From JAIVJZ01 sp036386515 (GTDB taxonomy: Bacteria; Acidobacteriota; Blastocatellia; Pyrinomonadales; Pyrinomonadaceae), in the NCBI GenBank assembly GCA_036386515.1, contig DASVVO010000052.1:186001-250000 (forward strand): a stretch of 64,000 bases of DNA, given 5' to 3'. The notes under the pieces were generated by a model. That model worked only from the letters and a program-made list of their open reading frames with translations. It was not told where the DNA came from and did not search any database. The stretch's first letter is position 1; each line of letters opens with the position of its first letter. Shown here one piece after another: positions 61,757 through 64,000 of the stretch. Position numbers and translations under genes: made by a program.

Positions 61757-63499
61757 TTATTTGGTCTTGGTTTTTTTCGCGCCTCTCTGCTGCGCGAACA
61801 TCTCTGCGATCTCCGACGTGGTGGTCGCGTCTTCGGCTGATTTATCCTCACGCACGAATCCGACGACTCGCGGGAACCGCAACGCCAGTCCACGCCCGCG
61901 CTCATCCTGCCCCGCCGTATGGACGGGCGAGCGTGTAATCTCGTCGGCCAGTACGGCGACGACGTGGCGGGGTTCGATCCACACGTCGGGCGCGAGACGC
62001 GAATCCACGCGCGCGGGCTTTTCACCGACCCGCGCTTCGTCGAGTAACTTTCGTAGTTTGATCCAGTTCTCTTCGCTCAACCCGCTGCCGATCTTACCGA
62101 TGGTTTTGAATGTGTCGGTCGGAGCGTCGTAGACCGCGCCGAGCAGAGAACCGATGCCGAGCCGCGCCCGCGCCCCGCGCCCGCGCAGGTAGCCGATTAA
62201 CACCACGTCCACGGTGTCGCTCAGTTCGCTGCGGTAAGCACGCTTCAGCTTGATCCAGTTATAGTTTCTCGCCCCCGGTTCATAACCGGAGTTGAGACGC
62301 TTCGCCACGATCCCTTCATGCCCCTGCTCCACCTCGCGGTCGAAGAAGGTTTGCAACTCCCCGACCGTGTCGGTGACGACCGCGTCGGACAGCCGTATGC
62401 GCCCGCCGCGAGTTAGTATTTTCTGCAAGCGGGTGCGGCGCGCGTCGTAACCGACGCCGGTTAAATCTTTCCCGTCCACGGACAGCAAATCGAAGGCGAC
62501 GAGGACGAGCGGAAACTCCTCGGCCATCTCCGTCACTTTATGTTTGCGCTTGCGCTGGACGGTCACCTGAAAGGGATGAAACTCTCCCGTCTCTTCGTTA
62601 ACGGCCAACGCCTCGCCGTCTATGATCGCGCTCTTCGCCTTGATCTCTTTCTTAACGGCGGCGGCGAGATCGGGAAACATCTCCGTCGTTCGTTCGAGGT
62701 TACGGGAAAACATCTCGACCCGACCGCCTTTGAGATGCACCTGGCAGCGAAACCCGTCGAGCTTCGCTTCCACCGCGCACCGCCCGATCTTTTCGATGAT
62801 CGCGTCTGCCGAAGGCAGCCGCTCGGCCAGCATCGGGCGCACGGGATTACCGACCCGAACTTTGAAGGCGGCCAAGGCGTCCAGTCCGTGCTCTCGCAGG
62901 GTGGAGAGAACCAGCCCGATGTCGGAGCAGAGGTTAAAGGCGCGCTCGATAATTTGTCGCGCCTGCGCGGGATGCTCCTGGGTTCGGGCGACCGACTCGA
63001 TGATGGTCGGGGCGGCCACCCCGAGGCGCAAACGCCCCCCGGTGAAGCGAACGATGTAGCGAGCCTCGATCGGCGTCGCCAGTCGGAGGAGCGCGGCTAA
63101 TTGCTCCCGCTTCAACTCACCGCTCCCCTTGCCGCTCGTGCGTGCGAGCCGAAGCAGCGACTCGTAAACATCGGAGACGGCCAGCCGCCCGCGCCGGGTT
63201 TTGCTCGAAAGGCTTTCGGCGACCAGTCCCAGGTCGCCCGATTCGTGTGATGCGAGCGTCACTTCTTCGACGGTGCGTTTCGAGGCCGCCGCTATGGCCG
63301 CCGCGATCGTGATTTCGCCCATCCCCGTCTCAACGCCCGCGAAGGCGGGAAGCAAACGCCCCTCGCACAGATACGCGAGTTGCGCCGTTTCCTCGGCGTC
63401 CGCTTTCTGAAACAGGTCGCCGAGCAGGCGGTACATTTCAATTCGCCCGGAAGTGTTTTCCAGAGCCTCCAGGTATTTGGCGAAGACTTTGAAGAACAT
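61757..63499 (-). CDS. ATP-dependent DNA ligase, archaeal/eukaryal type
   Basis: 580 residues from the ATG at 63499 (MFFKVFAKYLEAL). An N-terminal DNA-binding domain (about 1-210) precedes the adenylation domain with nucleotidyl-transfer Lys246 in EAKLDGF and GEALAVNEETG, then an OB-fold domain (about 450-560). It resembles archaeal Lig (with the extra DNA-binding domain) more than the small LigD-type ligases, and no LigD or Ku gene is nearby. Bacteria normally replicate with NAD-dependent LigA, so this is a second, probably repair, ligase. A basic tail ends it. Confidence 0.92.
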   Translation of the reverse strand: MFFKVFAKYLEALENTSGRIEMYRLLGDLFQKADAEETAQLAYLCEGRLLPAFAGVETGMGEITIAAAIAAASKRTVEEVTLASHESGDLGLVAESLSSKTRRGRLAVSDVYESLLRLARTSGKGSGELKREQLAALLRLATPIEARYIVRFTGGRLRLGVAAPTIIESVARTQEHPAQARQIIERAFNLCSDIGLVLSTLREHGLDALAAFKVRVGNPVRPMLAERLPSADAIIEKIGRCAVEAKLDGFRCQVHLKGGRVEMFSRNLERTTEMFPDLAAAVKKEIKAKSAIIDGEALAVNEETGEFHPFQVTVQRKRKHKVTEMAEEFPLVLVAFDLLSVDGKDLTGVGYDARRTRLQKILTRGGRIRLSDAVVTDTVGELQTFFDREVEQGHEGIVAKRLNSGYEPGARNYNWIKLKRAYRSELSDTVDVVLIGYLRGRGARARLGIGSLLGAVYDAPTDTFKTIGKIGSGLSEENWIKLRKLLDEARVGEKPARVDSRLAPDVWIEPRHVVAVLADEITRSPVHTAGQDERGRGLALRFPRVVGFVREDKSAEDATTTSEIAEMFAQQRGAKKTKTK

Positions 63500-63681
63500 A
63501 ATGTGCCGCTCACAGAGTCTCGCCGCGAGGACGAGACTTCTCGTATAGGATTGCCGCATCTACCGGATTGAGGGAGAAAATTAAGACTCGAAGCTTATCA
63601 CGCGAAGAGAGATTTGCGCCAAATGGCGTTCGGCTTCAGCATCTTGTTGGCCGCCGACGGACGGCGGAATTACTTTCAAAG

Positions 63682-64000
63682 TTACCGCTGCCTGCGCGAG
63701 AACTGATAGGGACTCAACTCGCGTCTCGGATGAGTGTGGCACAAGAACCGCACGCTCCACTCGCCGTAATCGTCCTGCCCCACCGAGAGCGTCACTTCAA
63801 ACTCACCGCCGGCGACGCGCTGATCGCCCGGCTCCCATCGCACTCGCAACGACTGTAGTCTCCAAGACCCTCTGTAGAACCCGCCGCCGTCGCCCACGAA
63901 CCCGCGCAGGTAGGCGTCCGCTGCGTTCTCGACCGCCTCCAGCATCGGCAGAACGATCTCCGCCAGTTGGACGAATCGCGCATCGGGCGTCTGCTCGTCA
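63682..64000 (-). CDS. Hypothetical protein, C-terminal part (runs off the window)
   Basis: Open frame from the right edge to a stop at 63682, giving about 105 C-terminal residues. An N-terminal helix is followed by a beta-rich region (WRLQSLRVRWEPGD, EFEVTLSVGQDDYGEWSV). An internal ATG at 63945 is unlikely to be the start because the frame stays open and protein-like before it. No family was recognised. Confidence 0.6.
   Translation of the reverse strand, partial: DEQTPDARFVQLAEIVLPMLEAVENAADAYLRGFVGDGGGFYRGSWRLQSLRVRWEPGDQRVAGGEFEVTLSVGQDDYGEWSVRFLCHTHPRRELSPYQFSRRQR

Noticed and set aside
61738..62025. N-terminal extension of uracil-DNA glycosylase
   Set aside because: It overlaps the DNA ligase gene in another frame and does not resemble the family.

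Overview
This is a GC-rich bacterial chromosome segment, densely packed with genes on both strands. The large Oar-type TonB-dependent receptor with an N-terminal carboxypeptidase-regulatory-like domain, the many secreted glycan-acting proteins and the overall gene style point to Acidobacteriota, perhaps a Blastocatellia/Pyrinomonadaceae-like soil organism. That placement is inference from gene content; there is no rRNA here. I saw no tRNA, rRNA, CRISPR array, phage or insertion sequence.

Region 1 (1-30700) is carbohydrate catabolism. A GH36/raffinose-synthase-like gene enters from the left edge. Facing it, a co-oriented minus-strand run goes from a sugar-binding lipoprotein and an RbsC-type permease through a DUF4965/GtaA-like protein, a GmhA-like SIS isomerase, a Tat-exported GH38 alpha-mannosidase and a CehA/McbA-like PHP metallohydrolase to the TonB receptor. 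Divergent from it is an Asp/Glu-racemase-family gene coupled to a DUF1537 (four-carbon acid sugar kinase) gene. Then come a secreted aldose 1-epimerase, an aldo/keto reductase and a second, complete RbsA/B/C-type ABC importer, followed by xylB, xylA, a YdcF-like protein, a nitrilase-family amidohydrolase and a Gfo/Idh/MocA oxidoreductase. The first importer lacks an ATPase gene, so it may borrow the second one's.

Region 2 (30700-43700) is housekeeping and redox/sulfur metabolism: PEP carboxylase; a compact cysteine pathway (CysM, a JAMM protease, and a MoaD/CysO-MoeB-rhodanese fusion); a two-gene system of a cNMP-domain histidine kinase and a response regulator fused to a thioredoxin-reductase-like flavoprotein without its CxxC; an AlkA-type glycosylase; three small uncharacterised genes; and a fatty-acid desaturase.

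Region 3 (43840-56547) is a ten-gene chemosensory operon on the minus strand: CheY, CheA, CheW, a soluble MCP with six 28-residue repeats, a PAS-HEAT-repeat protein, CheR, CheB, CheY, CheC and a PAS hybrid kinase. No flagellar or pilus gene is in the window, so an output other than swimming is possible.

Region 4 (56800-64000) holds a DUF4032-like fragment, a HAD phosphatase, a SemiSWEET sugar transporter, a DUF1003 protein, a conserved unknown, a zinc alcohol dehydrogenase, uracil-DNA glycosylase, an archaeal-type ATP-dependent DNA ligase and the end of an unknown gene leaving the window.
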